Below, piece by piece: positions 25,788 through 35,750 of a stretch of 64,000 bases of DNA (position 1 is its first letter; every line of letters starts with the position of its first letter). The translations under genes and the position numbers were made by a program. Origin of the DNA: Streptomyces marianii (GTDB taxonomy: Bacteria > Actinomycetota > Actinomycetes > Streptomycetales > Streptomycetaceae). The notes below the pieces were generated by a model, which saw nothing but the letters and a program-made list of their open reading frames with translations, had not been told where the DNA came from and did no database searches. The DNA lies in contig NZ_VAWE01000001.1 in the NCBI RefSeq assembly GCF_005795905.1, positions 6,189,001 to 6,253,000 on the forward strand. The letters run 5' to 3'.

Positions 25788-25928
25788 CAGGGCCTCCCGG
25801 TGCTCGTTGGCTTCGACAACCCCGAGCTACCGCGAGGCCCTGCCTTCATGCACCGACCCCACCGCGATCACCCGATCAAGACCCTTGTTCGACCGACAAA
25901 CCCACTGATCGGAAAGCGGATGGCTTCT

Positions 25929-26642
25929 TAGGCCAGCGCGAGTCGCTGTTAGGCGTTAGGCGGTAGCTCGTCCCAGGCGAATCGTGGGCTGTTTTGGAGG
26001 CGTGCCCTCGAAATGCCCGCCTGCGGCACGGATTGCCGCGGCCGTGTGATGCACGTCACGGGCTGTGTCCACATGTTGGACGCTCTAGTGTCGGGTTGGC
26101 GTGTCTGCGTGACGGTGTCCGTGTGCCTGATGCCCTGGCATACTCGGGTCCTCGTTGGTGCTGTGCCGGGGTTGCTACGAGGTAGGCATGGAGCGGGACG
26201 GGAAGCCCAAGCCGCCAAGGTAGCCACCAAGGTAGCCACGGAAACGCCCTCCCTGCATGTTTTGTGCAGGTCGTAGCGCTGCGGTGATTCTCCCCGGCGT
26301 ACAGCCCGACTCGTCTGCCCCCACCTGCGGCTTTGCCTCGGAAAGGGCATCTGACCTGCATCGGAGGTCCTTTCCGATCTTTCAGGAGCTTGCCGCGTTA
26401 GGCGGCGGAAAGTCCCTCGGAAGTCCCTCGGACAGCACTGAAAGTCCCTGAAAAGTCCCTGGCGCGGAGGCGCGGGCGAAGCCTCTGAGCTGGTTCGGAT
26501 CGATGGGGCATGACGCTGTTGCTCGACCCCTGCCAGGCCGTCACCGCCACACCCCCACTAAATTCGAAGACCCGCTATCCGGCTACAGTAGGTGAGCCCG
26601 TTGAGTGGCCTAGCGAATCCGTGCAGAGAGGGGCAGCGGGGA
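25929..26642 (+). other. Gene-free stretch with short direct repeats
   Basis: I find no convincing gene in these 714 bases. Visible structure is limited to a GGCGTTAGGCGG-type repeat near 25,955, the doubled phrase AAGGTAGCCAC near 26,220, and four copies of AAGTCCCT between 26,409 and 26,460. It is less GC-rich than its surroundings and may be debris between the IS cluster and the SMI1 gene. Confidence 0.5.
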
Positions 26643-27176
26643 ATGAGTGTGGAGAGCTGGTCCCGCGTAATGAATCTCCTCCGGGAGCATGCTCCGGCCG
26701 ATCACGCGGATCTGCCCGGACCGGCTACGGAGCAGATGCTCCGGGCCGCCGAGGCACGTATGGGCATCGCTCTGCCCGGGGATCTTCGGGCCTGGCTGCT
26801 GCAGAACAACCTGGATCTCCCCGAAGAGGAGGTCGAGGATCCGGGCTACGTCGGGTTCGCCGGATTCGCCGGTTTCCCGGACGAGGGGAGCTTCTTCCTC
26901 GGCATCCGCGCGATCGAGTGGCTGCACGGGAACCATCCCATGCCCTGGCGCGCGGAGTGGATCCCGATCGTGTCCGATCAGGACAGCTGGACGGGCCTCT
27001 TCCTCGATGCCCGGGACGGACGTATCGGCAAGTGGTTCGTGGGCGAGAACATCGCCACCGGCACGTACGCATCCCTGGCGGACTACTTCGACTCGGTGGC
27101 CGGAGTGCTCCAGCGGATCGCCGACGGGACCCACCCCTACGGCTCCTTCACGGAAGGACGCCTCGTCTGGTCGTGA
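26643..27176 (+). CDS. SMI1/KNR4 (SUKH) family protein
   Basis: The ATG at 26643 gives 177 residues. The N-terminus has the SUKH start (EQMLRAAEARMGIALPGDLRAWLLQNN), followed by EWIPIVSDQDSWTGLFLDARDG and FVGENIATGTYASLADYFDSV, the usual SMI1/KNR4 core. SUKH proteins often serve as immunity proteins against polymorphic toxins, but others are house-keeping. No matching toxin is seen beside it here; the convergent neighbour is a large secreted NocE-like protein. Confidence 0.82.
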   Translation: MSVESWSRVMNLLREHAPADHADLPGPATEQMLRAAEARMGIALPGDLRAWLLQNNLDLPEEEVEDPGYVGFAGFAGFPDEGSFFLGIRAIEWLHGNHPMPWRAEWIPIVSDQDSWTGLFLDARDGRIGKWFVGENIATGTYASLADYFDSVAGVLQRIADGTHPYGSFTEGRLVWS

Positions 27177-27243
27177 AGAAGGGGGGGTCCCCCCGGCGCA
27201 TGGCCGAGGGGACCTGGACCTTTCCTTACGGGCCTTGCGGTCC

Positions 27244-30200
27244 TTACGGAGCGGGTGCGGTGAATCCGTCGAGGTCGAGCCAGTAGTTGTCGTCCTCCAA
27301 CAACCGCTGCTCACCGATGAAGGTGCCGAACGGCTGCATGGACTGGGTGTTCTGCCATTTCGACATCGAGGACCGGCCGCAGGGCTCCTTCCACGTCGGG
27401 GCCGGGGTGTTCGGGCGCAGGTGCAGCGTCATGGTGTCGTCGGGGTTGCGCCGCAGATAGGTCTGCACGCACTCCGCGCCGCTGTACTGGACAGGGTTGG
27501 GACCCTTGAGGTTTCCGGCGCTCTGGAGCGAGTTGGCGAAGCTGAACTCGTCACAGCTCGGACCGTCGGTGGTGGGCTTGCCCGCGTCCAGAGTCCACAT
27601 GTCGGTGAACAGACCGGTCCCGCTGTAGGTCTTCCACTTCCTGGCGCAGATGATCTGGCGGTTGCGGTACTGCTGCGTCTGGGTGTCGTTGGGGGCGAGC
27701 TTGTTGGCCAGATACGTGAGCGGCTTGCCGCTGCTGCGCTGACCCCACTTGATGTTGGTCTTGCGCCACATCATGTCGATGTGCGCGGCGGCTCCCGGGA
27801 ACTTCTTGGAGTTCATGACGTACGTCGGGATGTACCCCGAGAACACACAGCCGGTGCCGGAGCCTTCGCTGTCGCAGCGGACGTCCAGCTTGGCATTCTC
27901 GAATTCGGCCGGATTGGCGACCGTGGTGCTGCCGACCTTTCCGCCGAGGGTCAGGTACGGGGTGATCGTGTTCTTGGTGCTGCCGCTGGGCGTCCACTTG
28001 AACCGCGTGGTGACGGTCCGCAGAAGCGTGTCGCCCTTGGCGAAGGTCTTCGACCCGTTCCAGTCGACGCTGGTGACGGTGCAGTAGCCGCGGCACTTGG
28101 CCGCGTAGTCGAGCGTCGCGGAGGTCGCCGAACCGTCCATCATCTTCAGCCGGATCGTGGTGACCTGCGAGAACTCGGCACTCTTCGGGTCGAGGTAGTA
28201 CGTGGCGTAGATATCGAAAGCCGCGTTGCCGATCGGAACGGTGTTCGAGTACTCCGTCATCCCGTAGTCGCTGTGGATACAGGCGGTGGTGCGCTTGCGG
28301 GTGAGGTTGTGGATGACCATCGAGCATGACGCGGTGCTCGTGGCGGCCAGTGCCATCGGGGCCGCCGTGGCGGTGTCCGCCGAGGATCCGGCGGCCGCGG
28401 AGAAGGTGCTGGCGGTGATGTCCTCGCCCGGCTCGACCGGCGCCGGGTCCGGAGCGGTCGGGTCGGCCGTCATATTGCCGGTCAGCTTCTGGCCGTTGTA
28501 CGTGCCCGGGACGAACGCCAGCGCGTCGAAGGCGATGTCCTTCGAACCGTCGCCGCCGTTGAAGTTGTCGAGCCGCACCTCGGGGATCTGGTCACCGAAC
28601 TCGTAGGCGCCCAGGTCCACCCACTTGTTGGCCTGGTTCGCCGTCTGCGAGATCGCCGCCTCCTCTTCCCCCTCGGGTGTCTGGATCCGGTAGACGGCGT
28701 TGGTGGTCTGCGCCCCGTGGTCGGGGATGTGCGCGAAGATCTTCGCCTGGCGGGTCGTGTTGGTCAGCGGAGCGTTCAGCTTCCAGGTGCCGGTGACCTT
28801 CATACGGTTCGCGTTGGCCGGGTCGGACTCCGGCGAGCGGGTGTGCGTGAACCAGAAGTGGTTGCCGTAGCCCGCGCCGATCTGGTGCGTGTCGATCTTC
28901 CCCGGATACGTGGTGACAGTGGTCGGGTTGTCCGTACCGTCGTGGGTGAGATCCATCTGGGTGTCCCACGGCACGTAGCTGAGGCTGAACGTGCCACTCG
29001 ACTTCACCGCTCCGCAGCCGCGGCTGGTGTCGACTCCCGCGGGGATGGTGCCGTCGGGCAGGTCGTCGACCACCAAGGTGTGGGCGGGCAGGGACCCGAT
29101 GGAGCAGTTCGGCGGGTAGGAGCCGGCATCCGGCTGCTCGCCGTAGGACGTCGTGAAGCGGTGCACACCGTTGCCGCACTTGGCCCCCGTGTTGCAGTTC
29201 TTCCACTGCGCTTCGGTGACTGACTGGTTCCACCAGCAGTGCAGCCAGTGCGGGTTGGTGTCGCTGTTGCCCGCGTCCAGGGTGCAGGCGCCCATGCCCT
29301 GGTCGTTGGAGTCGTTGTCACCGATCTTGGACGGGTTGCAGTTGTTCGACGCGTTGCAGAACAGGTCGACCGGAGGCTTGGCGCTCGCGCGGTCCGCGTT
29401 GGTGGTCCACCATGCGGGGCGATAGCCCGCCTGGAAGTCACCCGGAGCGAACATCGCTGAGATCGGGCGTGCCGCCCAGCCGATCACCTTCTCCTGGTAC
29501 GGCCAGTCCTGCGGGTGCGCGGCGTGGCTGTAGTCGTCCTTGGAGGAGTCGGTGGCGTGCTGCAGGAACGGCACCCTGTTGGCCTTCCACAGCGGGTTGG
29601 CCGGGTTGTTCGTCCAGCCCACGCCCCAGTGCCCCGCGGAGTCGGCGGTGTCGTAGAAGCCGGAGTTGTACGCCCACAGGGCGAAGAACCAGTTCTCGAT
29701 CCACTTGGGGTGGCCGCCGTTGATCTTCATGCCGGCGTTGTACGTCAGGTTCCACTTCTCCGACAGGATCCGCACGCCAGCCGCGACGTTCGCGGTGTAG
29801 TCCAGCGCGACCGCTTCCTGGGCGACCGTGGACAGGGCGGTCTCGCCCGGCTTGGTCTTGCCCGCCAGGCGCATGCCGTCGGTGGCCTGGGTGATGCCGT
29901 AACCGCAGTCGGCATCGGCCCAGTTGATCCGCCAGGGGTCGAGCTGCTCGCCGGAGGCGGCGTAGTCGACGCCGTAGTAGTTGCCGATCAGGGAGTTGGC
30001 GGTGACACCGGGCACGGCGAAACGGGTGGCCTGCCACATGTTGGATTCCTGCGCGGTGATGCCCAGCATCACCTGTGCGGGAATGTGCCACTTGTCGGTG
30101 ACGTCGGGGTCCTCGTTGTCGAGCTTGCCGTTGGGGTCACCCGCGAGGACGGTCGGCGGGAACAGGCCCTGGGGCTGGTAGCCGCCGGCGATGCCGGTGT

Positions 30201-31722
30201 TCTTCCAGTTGCTGTCGCGGTAGAAGTTCAACTCACCGACGACGGCCTGGTCCACGGCCCATTCGACCTGGCGCGGAGTGGGCTGGAACGCCTGCTTCTT
30301 CACGTCGTTGCGGGCCACCGCGCAGTAGCGTTCCCCGGTGCCCTCGCTCGGGTTGTCGGCCTGTGCGGTCAGGGCCTGGGTGCGCACGGTCTGCGTGGAC
30401 AGGCCGTCCGTGCTCTTCTTGCCCATGTCCGGGCCGGAGTCGACCGGGCCGCCGGTGGGTAGAGCGGGGGACAGGGCGTGCCCCTGTGCCTCGTCGCCCA
30501 CGCGGTGCGCGCCGGGGCGCAGGTCGAGGGTTACGGACTTGCCCGAGTCCAGCATGCGCAGGGCCGTACGGGCGGGGCGCGGCTTGGCGGCGTCCTCCGG
30601 GTTGACCAGGGTGGTCTTCCCATCGGACCAGGTGGTGGTCAGGGCCGCCTGGGCGTGACTGGAGATCGCCGCGCCCTTGGGGAGCTTGCCGGGGTTGTGC
30701 ACCCGCTTGGGCAGGGCCTTGGACGTGGCGTCACCGGTGACGAACACCTCGCCGCGTGCCGAGCGGGTCAGGTCCCAGGCGTGCAGCCCGCCGGAGGCGA
30801 CGGTGACGGGCTTGGTCTTCTTGCCCTGCTTCACCTTCGTACGGTCCAGGTGCTTGGCCCAGGCGGCCGGCTTGTCGGACGCCTTCTTGTCCAACTCGCG
30901 GTCGATGAAGGTGATACCGCCGTCGGCGTCGGCGGTGATCTGGAACGGCACCGTGGTGGTGGACGCCAGGGTCTTCTCGGCCGTGCCGTTGATCCGTACC
31001 AGCTTGTTGCCGTGGGCGGCGACGATGCCCGCGTCGGTGGGGATCGCCGAGGTGATCTGGCCGGCGAGCGTGACCGGCTTCGACTTCTTGCCGGTGGCCG
31101 CGTCGACGGTGATCAGGCGGGTCTGCTGCTTGTCGTCACCATCATGGGTGAGCTGGGTGAACACCGCCTGATCGCCCTGGCCTCAGCCGGGCGAGAAGTA
31201 GGCGAGCGACGACTGGAACGGCAGCTTGGTGACCTCGCCCGAGGTCAGGTCGACCACCGCGGTGAAGGCACCGCGCACCATCAGCTCGGGCTTGTTGGTG
31301 AACATCCGCGGCGCGTACGAGACGGCCGCGTACTTGCCGGACTCGGTGACGCAGTGGTTGCCGATCCAGGTGTCCGAGGCGAAACCGTCCTCGAACAGAC
31401 TGGCCACTGTGCGGAGTTGGTAGCCGTCCTTCTCCTTGCCCGCAAGGAGGTGGAAGCCGGTGCCGTCACCGGTCGCGGTGACCGCGGTGTCCGCGGACTT
31501 CTCGTAGCCCTTGCCGAGCAGGCCGGCGCGGTCCTTCGCGGGGATCGCGGAGGGCTTCAGGGAGAGCTTCTTCTGCTGCTGGGTGGTGTCGCTCCACCCC
31601 TGCGCCGCGCCCTTGGGCGGCCTTGGTGCCTCGGCCTGCGCGGGCAGGCTCAGCGGTATCGCCAGCGCGGTGGTCACCGCAAGGGTGACCGGCACGCGCA
31701 GACGGATACGTATCTGTCTCAA
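27244..31722 (-). pseudogene. NocE-like giant secreted protein with a lysozyme-like domain, interrupted by one in-frame TGA
   Basis: The ATG at 31722 opens a signal peptide (RVPVTLAVTTALAIPLSLPAQA). The frame runs to YFSPG, then TGA (31185-31183), and continues in the same frame with GQGDQAVFTQL for 1306 more residues. The order is a beta-propeller-like N-terminal region, then a lytic-transglycosylase-like domain (MLGITAQESNMWQ, CGYGITQATDGM). A golvesin-C-like beta domain (WFTHTRSPESDPANA) and a long C-terminus ending in an aspartate-rich GFTAPAP follow. The whole would be 1492 residues. The stop replaces what I believe is a Cys in relatives. Either the gene is inactivated, the stop is read through, or the base is an error. 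Confidence 0.78.
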
Positions 31723-31739
31723 CTGTGTTCCTTCTCTGG

Positions 31740-32720
31740 TTACTTGGTGGCCTTCGCGGCCTCAAGGACCTCGCCCATGCGCTTCTTGATGGCGGCAAGC
31801 TGGTCCTTGTTCTCCTCGATCAGCCGCTTCTGGACGGCCGACTCCTCCTTGAACCAGACCTCGATCAGACGGGTCTGCTCCTTGCAGTCGATGTCGTCCA
31901 GCGCGAGCTCGATCGCGTTCTTGGTGGTGCCGTCGCCGTCGGCGTAGCCCTGCTCCATCGCCCGGTACGGATCGGCGGCCTTGCGGCCCTTGTCCTTCAT
32001 GCAGGCCGACCAGCTCTTGAGAGCCTTCTCGACCGGCTTCAGCGGCCGGGACTCGGAGAGGCTTGTCGAGGCGAGCCCGGAGACAAAGCCCGCATCCTCC
32101 TCGTTCACCTTGAGCCGCCGCTTCGACCAGCCGGCGCAGCCGCCCTCGTGCAGCTTCTTTCCGTTGTGCTCGGCGCGCGCGGGCTCCGGGACCCTGCCGA
32201 AATGGCCGTCGCTGACCTTGGCGCCCTTGGGCGGGGCGAACTCGGGCTTCTTCCGCCCGGTCAGGACCTCCACCTCGATGCCTGAAAGCCCCTCCTCGAC
32301 GGATTCGAGGCTCCGGGTCAGCTCCTTCGGCAGCCCGTACCCGTACTTCTGTGCCTGTGCGCGGTCACTGAGGCCATAACGCCGCTCGATCGAGACGGCG
32401 TTGCTGTGGGGCGGCGGGTTCGCGCCGGGACGCGGCAGATCGACGGTCAGCCCGTACTCGGACATGCACCGCATCTGCAGGGTGCGCAGCGCGGTGTCGA
32501 CGGCGACCTGATCCGCGTAGGAAGGCAGGTAAGCCTCGAGCGGCAGCTCCAGGCCCTTGACCAGTCCGGAAGTAGGCACCTCAGCAGGCCAGTTGGTTCG
32601 GTCGATGGGGGCCTTGTCCTTCGCCGAGTCGGAGGCCGATCCGGACGAGGAGCAGGCACCGAGCGAGATTGCCGCGAGCATGACAGTGGTGGCGACGGTC
32701 GTTCGCCTGAGGACGTGCAT
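31740..32720 (-). CDS. Secreted lipoprotein upstream of the NocE-like gene
   Basis: The 326-residue protein starts with a lipoprotein signal (TTVATTVMLAAISLGACSSSG, lipobox LGAC). It continues with a helical region containing paired Cys residues (RCMSEYG, GGCAGWS, SACMKD, DIDCKEQ) and ends in a Lys/Glu-rich coiled stretch. Such lipoproteins commonly sit next to NocE-like genes and MacB-type ABC genes in streptomycetes, as here. The NocE-like start is 18 bases downstream, so they form one transcription unit. Function unknown. Confidence 0.75.
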   Translation of the reverse strand: MHVLRRTTVATTVMLAAISLGACSSSGSASDSAKDKAPIDRTNWPAEVPTSGLVKGLELPLEAYLPSYADQVAVDTALRTLQMRCMSEYGLTVDLPRPGANPPPHSNAVSIERRYGLSDRAQAQKYGYGLPKELTRSLESVEEGLSGIEVEVLTGRKKPEFAPPKGAKVSDGHFGRVPEPARAEHNGKKLHEGGCAGWSKRRLKVNEEDAGFVSGLASTSLSESRPLKPVEKALKSWSACMKDKGRKAADPYRAMEQGYADGDGTTKNAIELALDDIDCKEQTRLIEVWFKEESAVQKRLIEENKDQLAAIKKRMGEVLEAAKATK

Positions 32721-32789
32721 GAGTTTTCCTTCTCTACGTGACGTGAGGTGGTCCGCGTGCGTGGCGCATGCCAGCCGCGCTCCTTACGC

Positions 32790-34043
32790 TCAGCGGCGCA
32801 GCGCCTCTACCGGCGTGATGCGGGAAGCTCTCCAAGCCGGATACAGGCCGGCCAGCAGACCAGTCGCCAGGCCGATGGCGGGCGCGGTTGTCACCGTCAT
32901 GGAATGGATGACGGGCGTCCAGTCCCGGGCGATCGCTACTCCGACAACAGTCAGCGTGCCAAGGGAGGTACCAACGAGGCCACCCAGGGCCCCCAAGGTC
33001 GCGGATTCCGTGAGGAACTGAGTGGTGATGTGCCGACCGCGTGCTCCCAGCGCACGCCGCAGCCCGATCTCACTCGTGCGTTCCAGCACTGCCACGAGTG
33101 TGGTGTTGGCGATACCGACGGCTCCAATGAAGAGGCAGATCGCCGCAAGGAGGAGAAAGAGCTGGTCGAGGTCCCCCGTGACCTTGCCCCGCAGGGTCCT
33201 CGGATCCGGCGGGGGGATGGCCTTGAAGTACTGGGGATGAGCGGGGTCGAGCGCCATCGGGGATTCCTGGGCCACCTGGGTCGCTGCTCCCAGACGGGTC
33301 GACACCAGCATCTTGGCACCATCTTTGGGGGTACCCCATATGTGCTGTGCCGTTGAGCGCGGGACGACAACAGACAGGAGAAGATCTGCCTTGCGTTCCA
33401 CATCACCGATCACACCGATCACGGTGAACGCCTCGTCGCCGATGAAGACCGCCGGCTGAGTCTCGACGGTTGAGATACCGAGCTGGGCAGCGACCCCTGA
33501 CCCAACAACGGCCACACGCTGGCGGGTTCTGTCGTGCCAGACATCGAAATTCCTGCCCTGGACAATCGAGGGACCGGCGGCATCGAGGACACCTGAGGAG
33601 GCGGCAACGACTTGGATGTCCTCCCCACCGCGTGAGACTCCGACGGGTGCCGAACGCACGGAGTTGCCGTCCTGCAACTGAACGGGCCAGTACACCCCTG
33701 CATGTTCCACGCCGTTGAGGCGCTCTACCTGCTGCTCCCCATCAGCTGGGAATGCGAGATCCACAAACTCGTTGTGGTCTTTTGCAACGTCCTCGATGGT
33801 CACTTCCGTCGCGCTCAGGGCGCTGAAACGCTCGTCGATCTGCGACGAGGCTGTTGATGTCAATCCCAGGACGGCCACGAAGGTGCCCACTCCCAGAACC
33901 GTCCCCACGGACGTGAGCAATGAGCGTGCGGGACGCTGCAGCATGCCGGCACTCGACTCCGCCAGCACGTCTCGTACGGGGAATCGCGTGACGGGTATGG
34001 ACCGAGCGTTGTGGCGACCTTGGCGCAGTCGCACCATTGGCAT
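32790..34043 (-). CDS. FtsX/MacB-type ABC transporter permease
   Basis: From ATG 34043 the product is 417 residues. An N-terminal membrane helix (SLLTSVGTVLGVGTFVAVLGL) is followed by a large extracytoplasmic MacB-PCD domain, then three C-terminal helices (LFLLLAAICLFIGAVGIANTT and two later ones) with the FtsX signature VLERTSEIGLRRALGA. An alternative GTG overlapping the ATPase stop is possible. It is co-transcribed with the ATPase gene upstream, which is now broken. The system would export or extract a substrate such as a lipoprotein or peptide across the membrane. Confidence 0.82.
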   Translation of the reverse strand: MPMVRLRQGRHNARSIPVTRFPVRDVLAESSAGMLQRPARSLLTSVGTVLGVGTFVAVLGLTSTASSQIDERFSALSATEVTIEDVAKDHNEFVDLAFPADGEQQVERLNGVEHAGVYWPVQLQDGNSVRSAPVGVSRGGEDIQVVAASSGVLDAAGPSIVQGRNFDVWHDRTRQRVAVVGSGVAAQLGISTVETQPAVFIGDEAFTVIGVIGDVERKADLLLSVVVPRSTAQHIWGTPKDGAKMLVSTRLGAATQVAQESPMALDPAHPQYFKAIPPPDPRTLRGKVTGDLDQLFLLLAAICLFIGAVGIANTTLVAVLERTSEIGLRRALGARGRHITTQFLTESATLGALGGLVGTSLGTLTVVGVAIARDWTPVIHSMTVTTAPAIGLATGLLAGLYPAWRASRITPVEALRR

Positions 34044-34054
34044 GAGTCTGCGCC

Positions 34055-34654
34055 TCACCTCCTTACCTCTTCCGTGAGTCGTCCGTCGCGGATAGTGATC
34101 GTTCGTTCGCCTTGCTGGGCCACTAGCAGATCGTGCGTAATGACAAGAATGGTCATGCCAGCCCCGTGCAAGACGTGCAGCAACTCCAGAATCGAGGCGG
34201 CAGTTGAGGTATCGAGATTGCCGGTTGGTTCGTCGCACAGAAGTAGAGATGGGCGCCCAACCATCGCGCGGGCGATGGCCACCCGCTGACGCTCACCGCC
34301 CGACAGAGTGGATGGCACGGCATCGACACGGTGCTCCAGGCCAACGCGAACGAGTGCTTCCCTGGCCTTCCTCATCCGTTCCTTGTGGCTGATGCTTCGG
34401 TAGACGAGAGCCAAAGCCACGTTCTCCAATGCTGTGCGGTGCGGCAGGAGATGGAAGGACTGGAAGACGAATCCGATACGGTGGCCCCTCAGGGCGGTTC
34501 GGTCCGTGTCCCCCAGTCCAGCCGTGTCGTGGCCGTCGAGGAGATAGGTGCCGTGCGTGGGGATGTCGAGCAGGCCAATGATATTGAGCAGCGTGGATTT
34601 ACCCGCGCCTGAGGGGCCAACCACCGTGACGAACTCTCCCCGCTGGACCACTAG
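34055..34654 (-). pseudogene. MacB-type ABC ATPase lacking its N-terminus
   Basis: The frame carries Walker A GPSGAGKST, the Q-loop FVFQSFHLLP, the ABC signature LSGGERQRVAIARAM, Walker B SLLLCDEPTGNLD and the H-loop. However, it begins only at VVQRGEFVTVVG next to the IS5 right-hand CTAG. About 25-30 N-terminal residues, including the aromatic A-loop, are absent. The missing piece is not found beyond the IS elements. A GTG at 34651 could start a shortened protein, but with no proper ribosome site. Confidence 0.8.
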
Positions 34655-35746
34655 GGCGTGTTCTGGGTTGAGATCACGAGCTCGGTCATTCCCGCTCCAG
34701 GAGGGTGCCGGTTGCGATAGACCGGTCGCGTGACTCGTGGCGATCTGACCGATGCCGAGTGGGGGTTGGTCGAGCCGCACCTGCCGCTGGGTGCGTTCGG
34801 ACCGATCCCTGACCTGCGCAGCTACTTCAACGCGGTGATGTGGCGGTTCCGCACCGGCTGCCCCTGGCGAGATGTGCCGGAGAGCTACGGCTCCTGGTCG
34901 ACGATCTACGACAGGTTCCGGATGTGGGTGCGTGAGGGGGTCTTTCAGGCCCTCATGGACGCGATGATCGCCGAGGCGGCGGCCCGCGACGATGTAGATC
35001 TCAGCCTGGTCAGCGTGGACTCGACTGTTGCCCGCGCGCATCACCACGCGGCGGGCATGGTCGTCGCCCCGGAACTCCTCGAGGACCTGGAGAAGGCCGT
35101 GGCGGAGGAAAAGGGGCTGCAGCAAAGGGACAAAACAACCCCGTAGGCGAGCAACCCGCGGACATGGAGGACTCCGGGCGGGAACAGCGCCGCGCCGTGC
35201 GCCGACGCCGCAGGGCCCGGCTGCGGGCCGCCGAACTGGGCCGCTCCCGGGGCGGGCTGACCAGCAAGGTCCACCTCGCCGTCGAGCGGCGGTGCCGCCC
35301 GCTGTCCATCATCCTCACCCCCGGCCAGGCCGCGGACAGTCCGCGCTTCATCCCGGTCCTCAAGAAGATCAAGGTGCGTGTCCCGGTCGGCCGCCCCAGG
35401 ACCCGGCCGGACGCGGTCGCTGGCGACAAGGCGTACTCCTCCCGCGCCAACCGCGCCCACCTGCGCAGACGCAACATTAAGGCGGTGATCCCGGAGAAGG
35501 CCGACCAGGCCGCCAACCGCAAGAAGAAGGGACGCTCCGGCGGACGCCCGGTCAGCCACGACGCCGCGCTCTACAAAGATCGCAACACCGTCGAGCGCGC
35601 CATCAACAAGTTCAAGGAATGGCGGGGGCTGGCCACTCGCTACGACAAGACGCCCGAGAGCTATGCCGCCGGGCTCCACTTGCGCGGATCCATCCTCTGG
35701 TTACGCAGCCTGCCAGCCCTCCCGTGATCTCAACTCAGAACACGCC
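34655..35746 (+). mobile_element. IS5-family element, copy 2 (1092 bp)
   Basis: The structure is the same as the minus-strand copy at 22,126: equal length, the same termini and the same translated proteins, with CTAG on both sides (34651-34654 and 35747-35750). The right CTAG directly adjoins the IS701 terminus, so this copy jumped into the junction of the ATPase gene and IS701 after that junction existed. Confidence 0.9.
34730..35727 (+). CDS. IS5-family transposase made by frameshifting (copy 2)
   Basis: Frame one (34730-35146) and frame two (35164 region to 35727) encode the same two products as the copy at 22,145-23,142, including VSVDSTVARAHHHAAG, VAGDKAYSSRANR and NTVERAINKFKEWR. Both halves are intact. 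I saw no amino-acid difference between the copies, which suggests very recent duplication. Confidence 0.86.
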
Positions 35747-35750
35747 CTAG

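Larger units (their letters stand above)
24298..25928 (-). mobile_element. IS5-type element carrying two passenger genes
   Basis: AGAAGCCATCCGCTTTCCGA occurs at 24298-24317 and its exact complement at 25909-25928, giving 20-bp perfect terminal repeats. Inside are a minus-strand IS5-family transposase and, on the plus strand, two short overlapping genes that are not transposase. A target duplication is not obvious: the flanks read CTG on the left and TAG on the right. The element truncates the TniA-like gene. Confidence 0.72.

Noticed and set aside
25994..26276. Short open frames in the gap before the SMI1 gene
   Set aside because: They overlap one another in several frames, lack ribosome sites and show no family resemblance or consistent codon bias.
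27551..28327. Alternative 258-codon minus-strand frame inside the NocE-like gene
   Set aside because: Composition is His/Arg/Gln-rich nonsense, and the overlapping frame has the secreted-protein features.
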